This document shows, piece by piece, positions 48,283 through 59,237 of a stretch of 64,000 bases of DNA. This DNA is from Mesorhizobium sp. J428 (lineage in GTDB: Bacteria > Pseudomonadota > Alphaproteobacteria > Rhizobiales > Rhizobiaceae). The notes under the pieces were generated by a model, which was not told the origin of the DNA, did no database searches, and worked only from the letters and a program-made list of their open reading frames with translations. Within the stretch, counting starts at the first letter, position 1. Every line of letters begins with the position of its first letter. The translations under genes and the position numbers were made by a program. Where the stretch lies: positions 4,130,001 to 4,194,000 of the forward strand of contig NZ_JAJOMX010000001.1 of assembly GCF_024699925.1 (NCBI RefSeq), written 5' to 3'.

Positions 48283-49474
48283 TCGGCCAGTGCACCGCGG
48301 CCGCGAACAGGCCGAGCGCGACGCCGAGCCACCACACGATGTCGTAGCTGCCGTAGATGTCGTAGAGGTAGCCGCCGAGCCAGACGCCCAGGAACGAGCC
48401 GACCTGGTGCGACAGGAAGACGATGCCGCCCAGAAGGCCGAGGTGGCGTGTCCCGAACATGATCGCCACCAGGCCGTTGGTCGGCGGCACGGTCGACAGC
48501 CAAAGGAGGCCCATCAGCACCGCGAACGTGATCACCACGAACGGCGTTTGCGGCACCAGCAGGAACCAGGTGATGAGGATCGAGCGGCCGAGATAGATCA
48601 ACGACAGGAAGATCGGCTTCGAATAGCGCTGGCCGATGAAGCCCGAGGCGAGCGAGCCGATGATGTTGAAGAAGCCGATCAGCGCCAGCGAGATCACCGC
48701 ATAGCGCGCTTCGATGCCGATGTCGGAAATGTAGGCCGGAAAGTGGGCGGTGATGAAGGCGACCTGGAAGCCGCAGACGAAGAAGCCGGAGACGAGCAGC
48801 AGATAGCTCTGGTGGCCGAACGCCTCCTTAAGCGCTGCCCCCATCGACTGGTCGATCTCGGCCTTGCTGGTGAGACCGGTCTGCGCATTGCCGCGAAGCG
48901 GAATGGCGAGCACCGGGACGACCAGCATCATCGCGCTCATCGCCACCAGCGAGTTAAACCAGCCATAGGCGTCGATCAGGCCCTGCGACAGCGGCGCGAA
49001 CAGGAACATGCCGGCCGATCCCGCCGCCGTGCCGATGCCGAAGGCGAGGCTGCGCTTTTCCGGCGCAACGTTGCGCGCGAAGGCCGCCAGCACGATGCCG
49101 AACGAGCCGGACGCGACGCCGAGGCCGACCAGCACGCCGCCGCCGATGTGCAGCAGGGTCGGGCTATCGGCCACCGCCATCAGGATCAGGCCGCTGGCGT
49201 AGAGGATGCCCGACAGCGCCAGCACCCGCCAGGTGCCGAACTTATCGGCGATCGCGCCGAAGAACGGCGTGCCTAGTCCCCAGGCGAGATTTTGGATCGC
49301 CATGGCAAGGCCGAAGGTCGTGCGATCCCAGCCCTTGTCCGCCAGCATGGGAAGCTGGAAGAAGCCCATCGCGGAGCGCGGGCCGAACGTCAGCGCGGCG
49401 ATCAGGCAGCCGCAGATGATGACGAGCCACGGCATCGAGGGAGCCGGGCGTGCTTGCGCGGTGGAAAGGGACAC
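48236..49474 (-). CDS. MFS transporter
   Basis: 412 residues with 12 predicted membrane segments and a central loop (TSKAEIDQSMGAALKEAFG). The A-motif-like GAIADKFGTWRVL follows TM2. It resembles the oxalate/formate antiporter and monocarboxylate transporter groups. The substrate is unknown. GGAGATTCCC precedes ATG 49474. Divergent from the ECF sigma factor gene with 242 nt between. Confidence 0.88.
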   Translation of the reverse strand: MSLSTAQARPAPSMPWLVIICGCLIAALTFGPRSAMGFFQLPMLADKGWDRTTFGLAMAIQNLAWGLGTPFFGAIADKFGTWRVLALSGILYASGLILMAVADSPTLLHIGGGVLVGLGVASGSFGIVLAAFARNVAPEKRSLAFGIGTAAGSAGMFLFAPLSQGLIDAYGWFNSLVAMSAMMLVVPVLAIPLRGNAQTGLTSKAEIDQSMGAALKEAFGHQSYLLLVSGFFVCGFQVAFITAHFPAYISDIGIEARYAVISLALIGFFNIIGSLASGFIGQRYSKPIFLSLIYLGRSILITWFLLVPQTPFVVITFAVLMGLLWLSTVPPTNGLVAIMFGTRHLGLLGGIVFLSHQVGSFLGVWLGGYLYDIYGSYDIVWWLGVALGLFAAAVHWPIKERPVDRPVLAPAE

Positions 49475-49716
49475 GGGAATCTCCTGCGGAGGCGTCTATT
49501 GTGTATATGCACGATAGCGGACTTGGCGGTCGCGTCCAATGAGTTGCGCAGACCCATCGTTCAATTCCGTTGATCGATCGCGGCGTCGGGAATAGCGGCG
49601 CTCTCTGCGGCGTTCATGCAACAGGCTGCTCTCATGCGACGCTTGTGCCGCGGGCAGTCCGGCGTATCAATGGCGCCGGCGCGCCGGAATCGGCCGGTCG
49701 CCGCGCCGGACAGGAC

Positions 49717-50235
49717 ATGGACGAGAAACGGGGTGCGATCCTTGCCGAGTTGCCGCGCCTGCGCCGCTATGCGCGCGCGCTGATGCGCGACCGCGACCTC
49801 GCGGACGATCTGGTGCAGGACTGCATCGAGAAGGCGCTGGCTCGCATCGACGGCTGGCAGAGCGGCGAAAACCCGCGGCGATGGCTGTTTACGATCATGC
49901 ACAACCTCTTCGTCGACCAGATACGCAGGGTGAAGCGGCGGGGCGAGACCGTCAGCTACGAGACCGCGACCGGTCCGGCCCTGGTCACGGAACCCGCGCA
50001 GTTCGACAGCATCGCGGCGCGTGAGGTGCTGCAGGCCTTGCAGGCGATCGCGCCGGACCGCCGGTCCGCGCTGGTGCTTGTGGCCGTCGAGGGGCTGACC
50101 TATGCGGAGGCCGCCATCGTTCTCGGTATCCCCGCCGGCACGGTCATGTCGCGAATCGCAAGGGGAAGGGAAGACCTGCGCAAGGAACTGGAGGATGCCT
50201 CGCGCCGACGGACGATAAAGGTAGTCGAGCGATGA
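49717..50235 (+). CDS. ECF-type RNA polymerase sigma factor
   Basis: 172 residues. Region 2 (RYARALMRDRDLADDLVQDC, NPRRWLFTIMHNLFVDQIRR) and region 4 (LTYAEAAIVLGIPAGTVMSRIARGRE) are present and there is no region 3, as in ECF sigmas. An overlap of 4 nt with the following anti-sigma gene indicates a sigma/anti-sigma pair. ATG 49717 follows ACAGG; the open frame goes further upstream but the conserved domain starts here. Confidence 0.92.
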   Translation: MDEKRGAILAELPRLRRYARALMRDRDLADDLVQDCIEKALARIDGWQSGENPRRWLFTIMHNLFVDQIRRVKRRGETVSYETATGPALVTEPAQFDSIAAREVLQALQAIAPDRRSALVLVAVEGLTYAEAAIVLGIPAGTVMSRIARGREDLRKELEDASRRRTIKVVER

Positions 50236-51020
50236 CCGCGGAATTCACCGAGCGCGACATCCATCTGGCCCTGGACGGCGAACTGCCGGCCGAGCGCCTG
50301 CGCGACTTCGACGCCTGGCTGGACGCCAATCCGGACATGAAGAACAAGGCCGCCCGCTTCGACGCCGACCGTCAGCGCCTCCAGACAGCGCTTGGCTCCG
50401 TTGCCTACGAGCCGGTGCCTGCCAAGCTGACGCAGGCGATCCTCGGTGACGGCTCGGACCTGTTCGGCATGCGAAGCTGGTGGCGTGGGGCGGTCGCGGC
50501 CGGCCTCTTCGTTGCGGCCGCGGCTGGCGGATATGCGCTGGGCGTCCTCGGCGGCCCGTCGCGGATCGCCGGCCTGGCTGATCCGGTCGCCGAGCGGGCG
50601 GTCACGGCGCATCGCATCTACTCTGCCGAGAAGCTGCATGTCGTCGAGGTGGGTGCCGACCAGAAGGACCATCTCGTCGGCTGGCTCTCCAAGCGTGTCG
50701 GAACCCCGCTCACCGCGCCGGATCTTGCGCCGGAGGGCTTCAGCCTCGTCGGCGGCCGGCTCCTGCCCTCGGGCGAGAAGGTCGCGGCGCAGTTCATGTA
50801 TCAGGACTATTCGGGCAACCGCATCTCGCTGTACGTGACGCAGACTGCGGGCACCAACGAAACCGGCTTCCGCCTGTTCGAGAATGCGGATGCCCGCGCC
50901 TTCTATTGGCTGGACGGCGGTTTCGGCTATGCGATCGCCGGCGCCGTTCCCGAAGCGACGATGGAGGCGGTGGCGCGGGCCGCGTACAAGCAGCTCCTTC
51001 CCGGCGCGGCGAAAGGCTAG
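50232..51020 (+). CDS. Anti-sigma factor with one membrane segment
   Basis: 262 residues. The N-terminal cytoplasmic domain (TERDIHLALDGELPAERLRDFDAWLDANP) resembles anti-sigma domains without the zinc-binding HxxxC. A single membrane helix (AVAAGLFVAAAAGGYALGVLGG, about 88-109) and a periplasmic C-terminal domain follow. It should hold the upstream sigma at the membrane until a periplasmic signal arrives. Confidence 0.88.
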   Translation: MTAEFTERDIHLALDGELPAERLRDFDAWLDANPDMKNKAARFDADRQRLQTALGSVAYEPVPAKLTQAILGDGSDLFGMRSWWRGAVAAGLFVAAAAGGYALGVLGGPSRIAGLADPVAERAVTAHRIYSAEKLHVVEVGADQKDHLVGWLSKRVGTPLTAPDLAPEGFSLVGGRLLPSGEKVAAQFMYQDYSGNRISLYVTQTAGTNETGFRLFENADARAFYWLDGGFGYAIAGAVPEATMEAVARAAYKQLLPGAAKG

Positions 51021-51145
51021 TGGTCGGCAATGGAAACTGTCACAATTCGGCCTGAATCGCGGCGCGAAAGCGCGAGCCGTCGACAGGCGCCAAAGCGCCT
51101 GATATCGGCGTAACACCTTCTCGCAGACGAGGTCATCCTCTCCGC

Positions 51146-52240
51146 ATGCCCGCCGCGATACGCCCGGCCCGCGCTTCCGATATCGACGCGCTCGTGCGGA
51201 TCGAGAACGCCGTTTTCCCGACCGATCGAATCTCCCGCCGCTCCTTCCGACAGTTGATCGAACGCGAGACCGCCGAGACGCTGGTCGCCGAAGTCGACGG
51301 CGAGATCGCCGGCTACTGCATGGTCCTGTTCCGGCGGGGCAGCGGCGTCGCCCGGCTCTATTCCATCGCGGTCGCTGCCGAGCAGGGCGGTTCGGGCGTC
51401 GGGCGCCTGCTGCTCGACGCGGCCGAGAAGATCGCCTTCGACCACGACCGGCTCGTCCTGCGCCTCGAAGTTCGCGACGACAATGCCCGCGCCATCCGCA
51501 TCTACGAGAAAGCGGGATACCGGCGCATCGGCATGGAGCCGGATTACTACGAGGACCATGCGCCCGCGCTGCGCTACGAGAAGGTGCTGCGCGGCGACGC
51601 GGGTTTTGTCACCACCGCACCGTTCTACGAGCAGACCGCCGATTTCACCTGCGGCCCGTCCTGCCTGATGATGGCGATGGCGCATTTCCTGCCTGGCTTC
51701 ACCCCGTCGCCCGTCATGGAGGTGCGCCTGTGGCGTGAGGCGACCACCGTCTTCATGATGTCCGGCCCCGGCGGCTGCGAGCCCTTCGGCCTTGCCGTCG
51801 CCGCGCACGAGAACGGCCTCTCGGCCGAGATCATCGTCTCCTTCTACGGCGCGCTGTTCCTGCAATCGGTGCGCAGCGCCGAGAAGAAGCGCGTCATGGA
51901 ACTCGCCCAGGTCGATTTCAGGAACCGGGCAGAGGACTACGGCATTCCCGTCGCAACGCGCTCCTTCACGCTGGACGATATCCGCGAAGCGATCGCGCAG
52001 GGAAAGCTGGCCGTGGTGCTGATCAGCGGGTTCGTCATGTTTGGCAAGAAGGTGCCGCACTGGGTGCTCGCGATCGGCGACGACGGCGAGCACATCGTCA
52101 TCCACGACCCGTGGATCGAGGGCGCGCATGCCGAGACGACGGCGGACGCGGCCAACATCCCGATCCCCTACGACGTCTTCATGCGGATGGCCCAGTTCGG
52201 CAAGAAGCTGCGCGCCGCCGTCATTCTCGGAAAGCGATAG
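51146..52240 (+). CDS. GNAT acetyltransferase fused to C39-like cysteine peptidase
   Basis: 364 residues. The N-terminal GNAT domain (about 3-150) has LYSIAVAAEQGGSGVGRLLL and ARAIRIYEKAGYRRIG for acetyl-CoA binding. The C-terminal papain-like C39 domain (about 160-360) has the oxyanion Gln and catalytic Cys in YEQTADFTCGPSCLMM, His in KVPHWVLAIG and Asp in IHDPW. The gene abuts a RimK-like ATP-grasp ligase (stop TAG, next base starts ATG). A peptide or amino-acid conjugate may be ligated by one protein and trimmed or acetylated by the other; the substrate is unknown. Confidence 0.9.
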   Translation: MPAAIRPARASDIDALVRIENAVFPTDRISRRSFRQLIERETAETLVAEVDGEIAGYCMVLFRRGSGVARLYSIAVAAEQGGSGVGRLLLDAAEKIAFDHDRLVLRLEVRDDNARAIRIYEKAGYRRIGMEPDYYEDHAPALRYEKVLRGDAGFVTTAPFYEQTADFTCGPSCLMMAMAHFLPGFTPSPVMEVRLWREATTVFMMSGPGGCEPFGLAVAAHENGLSAEIIVSFYGALFLQSVRSAEKKRVMELAQVDFRNRAEDYGIPVATRSFTLDDIREAIAQGKLAVVLISGFVMFGKKVPHWVLAIGDDGEHIVIHDPWIEGAHAETTADAANIPIPYDVFMRMAQFGKKLRAAVILGKR

Positions 52241-53704
52241 ATGACCTGGGTTATCCTGACCGGCCGGCAGAGCGATATCGATCCCTACGCCACGCCGCAC
52301 AAGATCATCACCACGCGCGACTACCTCACCCATCCCTCGCTGTTTCGCGGCGTGCGGCCGAAGGTCATCAACCTGTCCAACAATGTCGGCTACCAGAGCC
52401 GCGGCTACTACGCCTCGCTGCTCGCCGGCTCGCGTGGGCATAAGGTGATCCCGACGGTCGAGACGATGATCGACCTGTCGGAGAAGAAGCTCTACGAGCA
52501 CGCGCTTCCGGAGCTCGAAGTGGCGCTCAACCGCTGCCGCAAGGACATCGGCGGCGAGTTCCCCTCGCGCGTCGCCGTCTTCTTTGGCATCGGCCCCTCA
52601 AAGGCATGGAACGCGTTCGCAAGGCTGCTGTTCGACTGGTTCCGGGCGCCTGCGCTCGAAGTGTCGATCAAGGACGGCGGCGAATGGGCCTCGATCCGCA
52701 AGATCGGCTTCCTGCCGCTCGCGCGCATGAACGACGAGGAAGAGAAGGCTTTCCTCGAAAGCCTTGAGGGCTACACCAGCCGCGAATGGCGCGATTCGAA
52801 GGAGCGGACCCCGGCCCGCTACACCTTCGCGACGCTGATCAACCCGCAGGAGGAGCTTTCCCCGTCGTCGATCTCGTCGCTGAAATACTGGGCGCGCATC
52901 GCCGAGAAGATGGGTGTGGAGGTCGAGCCGATCACGAGGAAGGACCTGGCCAAGCTTGCCAATTACGACGCGCTGTTCATCCGAGAGACGACGTCGATCT
53001 CGAACCACACCTATCGCTTCGCCCGCCGCGCCCAGCAGGAGGGCATGCCGGTCATCGACGACCCGCTGTCGATGATCCGCTGCACCAACAAGGTCTACCT
53101 GAACGAGCTGATGACCTTCAACAAGGTGCCGGTGCCTCCGACGGTAACCATCGCCGGCGTCGCCGACCTGGAACCCGCCGCCCATGCGCTCGGCTTCCCG
53201 CTGGTGCTGAAGATCCCCGACAGCGCTTTTTCGCGCGGGGTCAAGAAGGCCTCCAACCTGGAGGAGCTGAAGGCGCTGGCGACGGCGTGGCTGGAAGATT
53301 CCGACCTGATCATCGCGCAGAAATACATCCCCACTCAGTTCGACTGGCGCGTCGGCGTGCTCGGCGGCGAGCCCCTCTTCGCCGTGCAGTATCTGATGGC
53401 CAAGAAGCACTGGCAGATCGTCAACCACGACCGCGGCGGAAAGCCCGACCAGGGCGGCGTCAAGGCCTTCACGCTCAAGGAAACCCCCAAGATCGTCATC
53501 GACACGGCGGTCAAGGCCGCCCGCTGCATCGGCGATGGCCTCTACGGCGTAGACCTGAAGGAGACTGCAGACGGCGTCTATGTCATCGAGGTCAACGACA
53601 ATCCCGACCTCGACCACGGCTACGAGGATTCAGGCGAGAAGGACGAAGTCTGGGTGAAGCTCACCCAGTGGTTCCTCGACCGGCTGGAGCGGACGGGACG
53701 GTAG
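52241..53704 (+). CDS. RimK-like ATP-grasp ligase with RLAN N-terminal domain
   Basis: 487 residues. The N-terminal 200 or so residues resemble the RimK-like ATP-grasp N-terminal (RLAN) region. The ATP-grasp domain (about 270-480) has RCTNKVYLNELMTFNKVPVP, GFPLVLKIPDSAFSRGVKKA, FDWRVGVLGGEPLFAVQYL and the metal-binding EVNDNPDLDHG. Such enzymes form amide bonds between a carboxylate and an amino acid or peptide. It starts directly behind the GNAT-C39 stop, so the two are co-translated. Confidence 0.9.
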   Translation: MTWVILTGRQSDIDPYATPHKIITTRDYLTHPSLFRGVRPKVINLSNNVGYQSRGYYASLLAGSRGHKVIPTVETMIDLSEKKLYEHALPELEVALNRCRKDIGGEFPSRVAVFFGIGPSKAWNAFARLLFDWFRAPALEVSIKDGGEWASIRKIGFLPLARMNDEEEKAFLESLEGYTSREWRDSKERTPARYTFATLINPQEELSPSSISSLKYWARIAEKMGVEVEPITRKDLAKLANYDALFIRETTSISNHTYRFARRAQQEGMPVIDDPLSMIRCTNKVYLNELMTFNKVPVPPTVTIAGVADLEPAAHALGFPLVLKIPDSAFSRGVKKASNLEELKALATAWLEDSDLIIAQKYIPTQFDWRVGVLGGEPLFAVQYLMAKKHWQIVNHDRGGKPDQGGVKAFTLKETPKIVIDTAVKAARCIGDGLYGVDLKETADGVYVIEVNDNPDLDHGYEDSGEKDEVWVKLTQWFLDRLERTGR

Positions 53705-53707
53705 CCG

Positions 53708-54310
53708 CTACGCCTTGACCAGCGCCTGGTAGCGCTTCAGGAACTCGCGCTCCACCGCCTTCGCAGGCTTCGGCGCGAGGTCGAGCTTTTCCGGCGAGAT
53801 CCAGCGTGGCCGGCCGAAATACTGCGCCGCCTCGGCAGTCGTGAAGCCGGCCAGCTCCGTCGCCTCGAAATAGGCGGCCACATGGTCGGCGCGCTTGATG
53901 TCCTTCTTCAGCGCCTCGGACAATTTCGCCGGCAGGCCGAAGCGCAGGTGGATCGCCGCCTGCAGCCGCGCCTCTACCTCCTTGTAGCCACCGCCGACCA
54001 CCGCCTTGAACGGCGAGATCATGTCGCCGATGACATATTCCGGCGCGTCGTGCAGCAGGGCGGCGAGCCGCTGCGCAAGCGTCGCGTCCGGCCGGATCGC
54101 ATGGAAGATCGCCTCGACGACCAGCGAATGCTGGCCGACCGAAAAGGCGTGGTCGCCGCGCGTCTGGCCGTTCCAGCGCGCCACGCGCGCCAGCCCATGC
54201 GCGACGTCACCGATCTCGACGTCGAGCGGAGAAGGGTCGAGCAGGTCGAGCCGGCGGCCCGACAGCATGCGTTGCCAGGCACGCGCAGGAGCGCCGGGAC
54301 GATCCGCCAT
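53708..54310 (-). CDS. HD domain hydrolase (YfbR-like)
   Basis: 200 residues. The metal-binding HD set is H in GDHAFSVGQHSLVV, HD in AALLHDAPEYVIGDM, and a later Asp in IKRADHVAAYFEAT. It resembles YfbR-type 5'-deoxynucleotidases but substrate assignment is uncertain. The start codon overlaps the ygfZ stop (TGATG), so both are one operon; convergent with the ATP-grasp gene. Confidence 0.85.
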   Translation of the reverse strand: MADRPGAPARAWQRMLSGRRLDLLDPSPLDVEIGDVAHGLARVARWNGQTRGDHAFSVGQHSLVVEAIFHAIRPDATLAQRLAALLHDAPEYVIGDMISPFKAVVGGGYKEVEARLQAAIHLRFGLPAKLSEALKKDIKRADHVAAYFEATELAGFTTAEAAQYFGRPRWISPEKLDLAPKPAKAVEREFLKRYQALVKA

Positions 54311-55170
54311 CAGTCCGCTCCGGCGTCCGCATCCTGCGGGAAGGTGAAGCGCGCATGCGGCGGGATCGCAAGCGCCACCGCCGTTTCGTCGGCCAGGATC
54401 GGCACGCCTGCGTCGACGGCGTCCTTCACCCTGTCGATCCTGACGATCGCCAGTCCCCGCTCGCCCGCGACGGTGCCGAGCGTGCCGATCGCCCGTCCGT
54501 TGGCGGTGATTTCGGTGCCAGGCGCTGGCAGCGGCCCGTCGCCATGCGCCACCAGCACGCGCCGTCGCGCGGTGCCGCGATGCTGCATGCGCGAGACGAC
54601 CTCCTGGCCGACATAGCAGCCCTTCCTGAAGCCGACACCGCCGTTCTGGTCGAGCAGCACATCGTGCGGGAAAACGTCGGAGAGCTGATAGTCACTCCCG
54701 CTCTCCGCCACGCCGTTTTCGATCCGCAGCAGGTGCCAGTCTTCGGGCACGTCCGAGCCCGCCGCACCGCCATGGCGCCGCCAGACTATCGGCTCGACGA
54801 AGCGCAGGTCGCGGAAGGCTTGCGTTGAATCATTTCCTGAAGCGCCTGAATCACCACCCCACTCGATCGTGACAAACGTTTGATCGAGCTTGGAAATCTC
54901 CGCCTTCGCCCGCAGCCGGTAGAGCATCAGGCGCCGCGACAGCTCGTCCGCGACATCCGCCCGGCAGTCGATCAGGAAGGTGTCGGCCCCGTCACGCGCG
55001 ATCAGGAAGTCGAACAGGATCTTGCCCTGCGGCGTCAGCAGCGCGCACGGCTTGATCGCACCTTCAGGCAGGTCCGACAGGTCCGCCGTCACGATGTTCT
55101 GCAGGAAATGTTCGGCGTCTGGTCCCGACACTCGGATCAGCGCGCGGTCGGCGAGGGATACGCTCGGCAT
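54310..55170 (-). CDS. ygfZ: Folate-binding protein YgfZ (GcvT-like)
   Basis: 286 residues. GcvT-like fold with the YgfZ signature KGCYVGQEVVSRMQHRG near residue 190 and the N-terminal GPDAEHFLQNIVTADL. YgfZ supports iron-sulfur cluster protein maintenance in a folate-dependent manner. Divergent from the dihydroorotase-like gene. Confidence 0.92.
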   Translation of the reverse strand: MPSVSLADRALIRVSGPDAEHFLQNIVTADLSDLPEGAIKPCALLTPQGKILFDFLIARDGADTFLIDCRADVADELSRRLMLYRLRAKAEISKLDQTFVTIEWGGDSGASGNDSTQAFRDLRFVEPIVWRRHGGAAGSDVPEDWHLLRIENGVAESGSDYQLSDVFPHDVLLDQNGGVGFRKGCYVGQEVVSRMQHRGTARRRVLVAHGDGPLPAPGTEITANGRAIGTLGTVAGERGLAIVRIDRVKDAVDAGVPILADETAVALAIPPHARFTFPQDADAGAD

Positions 55171-55266
55171 CGTGAATCCCGTCTTGCATTGGCAGGGGCC
55201 ATTACGTAAGCCGCGTCGATCTCTCCGGCAAGGGCGCCGGCCGGGGGCAACTGCCAGGGAAACGCC

Positions 55267-56644
<1,378 letters not shown>

Positions 56645-56654
56645 GATTGCCTTC

Positions 56655-57026
56655 CTAGCTTGCTTCGATCTTGCGGATCAGGGCTCGCAGCATCTTGCCT
56701 AACTGGTCGCATTCGAGCAGCAGACGATCCGCCTCATCTTTCGAGCTGAAATCGAGACGAACCGAAAGAAGAAGATGGGTCTCGAACTCTTTCAGCGAGC
56801 CCTGCGCAATGCGAAGGAACTGTTGGTAAGAGCCCTTGCTGTCGCGGCCATATCCTTCGGCAATGTTGGCGGCAATTGAAGTCGCTGCGCGGCGAATTTG
56901 ATTTGTCAGACCGTACTGCTCGGATTTGGGCCAATCTTTGGTGAGGCTATAGGCTTCGACTGACAGGTCCATGGCGCGCTGCCAGACAAGAAGATCTCTG
57001 TACGAATCGATTTTCGCCGAGTCCAC
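56655..57026 (-). CDS. Four-helix-bundle protein (23S rRNA intervening-sequence/S23 family)
   Basis: 123 residues, helical throughout. Signatures: [40 protein letters not shown] and [20 protein letters not shown]. Homologues occur in rRNA intervening sequences and, as Avd-like relatives, in diversity-generating retroelements. They bind nucleic acid, but their role is unsettled. The start is GTG 57026, 5 nt from the right array, whose final GGCAGTAGGGAA provides the only Shine-Dalgarno-like bases. Codons such as AGA, CTT, ATT and TCT are frequent, unlike the neighbours, suggesting transfer. Confidence 0.9.
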   Translation of the reverse strand: MDSAKIDSYRDLLVWQRAMDLSVEAYSLTKDWPKSEQYGLTNQIRRAATSIAANIAEGYGRDSKGSYQQFLRIAQGSLKEFETHLLLSVRLDFSSKDEADRLLLECDQLGKMLRALIRKIEAS

Positions 57027-57029
57027 TTC

Positions 57030-57887
<858 letters not shown>

Positions 57888-57938
57888 ATCGTCCTGCCTG
57901 CCTGCTCGGGTCGATGAAAGCGCCGGAGCGCCGCGACG

Positions 57939-58196
57939 TCAATGGCGGCAGATGCCCGGGGTGAATTCGCCGGCGATGATTCTCTCCCGCATGCGATCGA
58001 CAAGCGCCACGGCGGCGTCCTCGCCGCAGGTCCGCAGCAACTCGGTGAAGGCGGTGGAAAGGGCGACTTCGGCGATCAGTTCCGGCTCGATCCCGGCGGA
58101 CAGGCCATCCGCCCAGGCTTCCGTCTGGCTCTCCAGCGCCGTAAGACGCTTTTCCTCGCGCATCAGCGCGTCGAGCTCGCCTAAACCTTGACCCAT
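57939..58196 (-). CDS. Small hypothetical protein, 85 residues
   Basis: Soluble, helical, acidic (MREEKRLTALESQTEAWADG; VALVDRMRERIIAGEFTPG). No signal peptide or membrane segment. It is codirectional with the exported protein, 51 nt upstream of it, and is probably cotranscribed. A CtrA-type box lies 60 nt before its start. ATG 58196 is preceded by AGGTTTAGGCG. Function unknown. Confidence 0.65.
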   Translation of the reverse strand: MGQGLGELDALMREEKRLTALESQTEAWADGLSAGIEPELIAEVALSTAFTELLRTCGEDAAVALVDRMRERIIAGEFTPGICRH

Positions 58197-58255
58197 CGAC
58201 TCAATCCACTCGTTGTCGAAGCCAGTGTGCCTGATTCACCGGCCGGCAACCATCC

Positions 58256-58270
58256 TTAACGCACGATTAA
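58256..58270 (-). promoter_or_regulatory. CtrA-box candidate TTAA-N7-TTAA
   Basis: TTAACGCACGATTAA, read on the minus strand as TTAA-TCGTGCG-TTAAG, is one base from the consensus TTAA-N7-TTAAC of the alphaproteobacterial cell-cycle regulator CtrA. It is 60 nt upstream of the 85-residue gene and in a locally A/T-rich gap, an appropriate promoter position. Confidence 0.45.
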
Positions 58271-58330
58271 AACTTTTAGCACATTTGAATCCACACGCAC
58301 CCCCGCCTTTGCACGAAAGTAAGCGCAAGG

Positions 58331-58705
58331 TTAATTGCCGAACCTGGCCGCGATATCGCGCGACAGTTCCTCGCCTTCCTTCATGTAGCGCGAGATCGCC
58401 GTATAGGCGGATTCCGTGCAGGTGGAGTAGCCGGCGGCGAAGGAGCGGTAGCCGTTGTTGAAGCTCGACACGTAGCGGGCGCGCAGCGCCGGCTCCGGGT
58501 TCTCCGTCCGCAGCAGCGTCTCCATCTCCTCACGCCACTGGTTCGAGGTCTCGCCGCACAGGTTGCGCAGATAGTGCAGCGAGCCGAGGATCTCGGAGAG
58601 CCGCAGCAGCCGGCTCTCGAAGGGCGCCTCGGCCGCGCGCGCCGACACCGGTGCGGCCAGCACCGCCGACAGGAGTGCAACCGAAAGAAGAGCCCCACGC
58701 GTCAT
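58331..58705 (-). CDS. TIGR02301 family exported protein
   Basis: 124 residues from ATG 58705 (AAGGGA upstream). Signal peptide MTRGALLSVALLSAVLAAPV, cleaved near SARA-A. The mature part has LRLSEILGSLHYLRNLCG and Cys-containing SFAAGYSTCTESA. Function unknown; a periplasmic rhizobial family. An upstream ATG at 58753 would add 16 residues before the signal peptide and is less likely. Confidence 0.8.
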   Translation of the reverse strand: MTRGALLSVALLSAVLAAPVSARAAEAPFESRLLRLSEILGSLHYLRNLCGETSNQWREEMETLLRTENPEPALRARYVSSFNNGYRSFAAGYSTCTESAYTAISRYMKEGEELSRDIAARFGN

Positions 58706-58749
58706 GCGTCCCTTCTGGCCAAAGATTTGGGCTGCCGCAAGGCGGCGTA

Positions 58750-59154
58750 TCATGGGGAAAGCAGCCTTTGCGCGACTGCGAGCACGGACGGGATGACTGG
58801 CAGGCAGGCCATGTCGGCGAGCGTGAACCAGCCGGCGGTCTCCGCGTCGTCCCCGGCGACCGGCTCGCCGCCCGCATAGACGCCGCGGAACACGTTGAGC
58901 TCGAACGTCGAGCCCGAGCCCTCGCGCTCGATCAGCAGCGTCTCGACCGGTTCGACCGCCTCCGCTCCCAGCCCAGTCTCCTCGAACAGCTCGCGCCGCA
59001 CGGCCGCCTCCAGGCTCTCGCCATCCTCCACGCGCCCGCCCGGAAACGCATAGAGCCCCTTCGCCGGCGCCCGCCCGCGCCTGACCAGCAGCACGCGGTC
59101 GCGGTCGACCAGTGCGATCGAGACGGCGGGGAGGGGAGCGTGGGACACAGTCAT
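58750..59154 (-). CDS. Nudix hydrolase
   Basis: 134 residues. A complete Nudix box, GGRVEDGESLEAAVRRELFE followed by ETGL, begins near residue 39, with RVLLVRRG and LYAFPGG before it. It hydrolyses a nucleoside diphosphate linked to another moiety; the substrate is unknown. The next gene on this strand, TIGR02301, starts 44 nt downstream. Confidence 0.9.
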   Translation of the reverse strand: MTVSHAPLPAVSIALVDRDRVLLVRRGRAPAKGLYAFPGGRVEDGESLEAAVRRELFEETGLGAEAVEPVETLLIEREGSGSTFELNVFRGVYAGGEPVAGDDAETAGWFTLADMACLPVIPSVLAVAQRLLSP

Positions 59155-59237
59155 GCTGCGAACCTAGGCGCGTCGGGATGGATGGGCAATGCGCCCGATA
59201 CTTGACGGAGCGCGCCGCCATCGTCACATCTCGCCTC

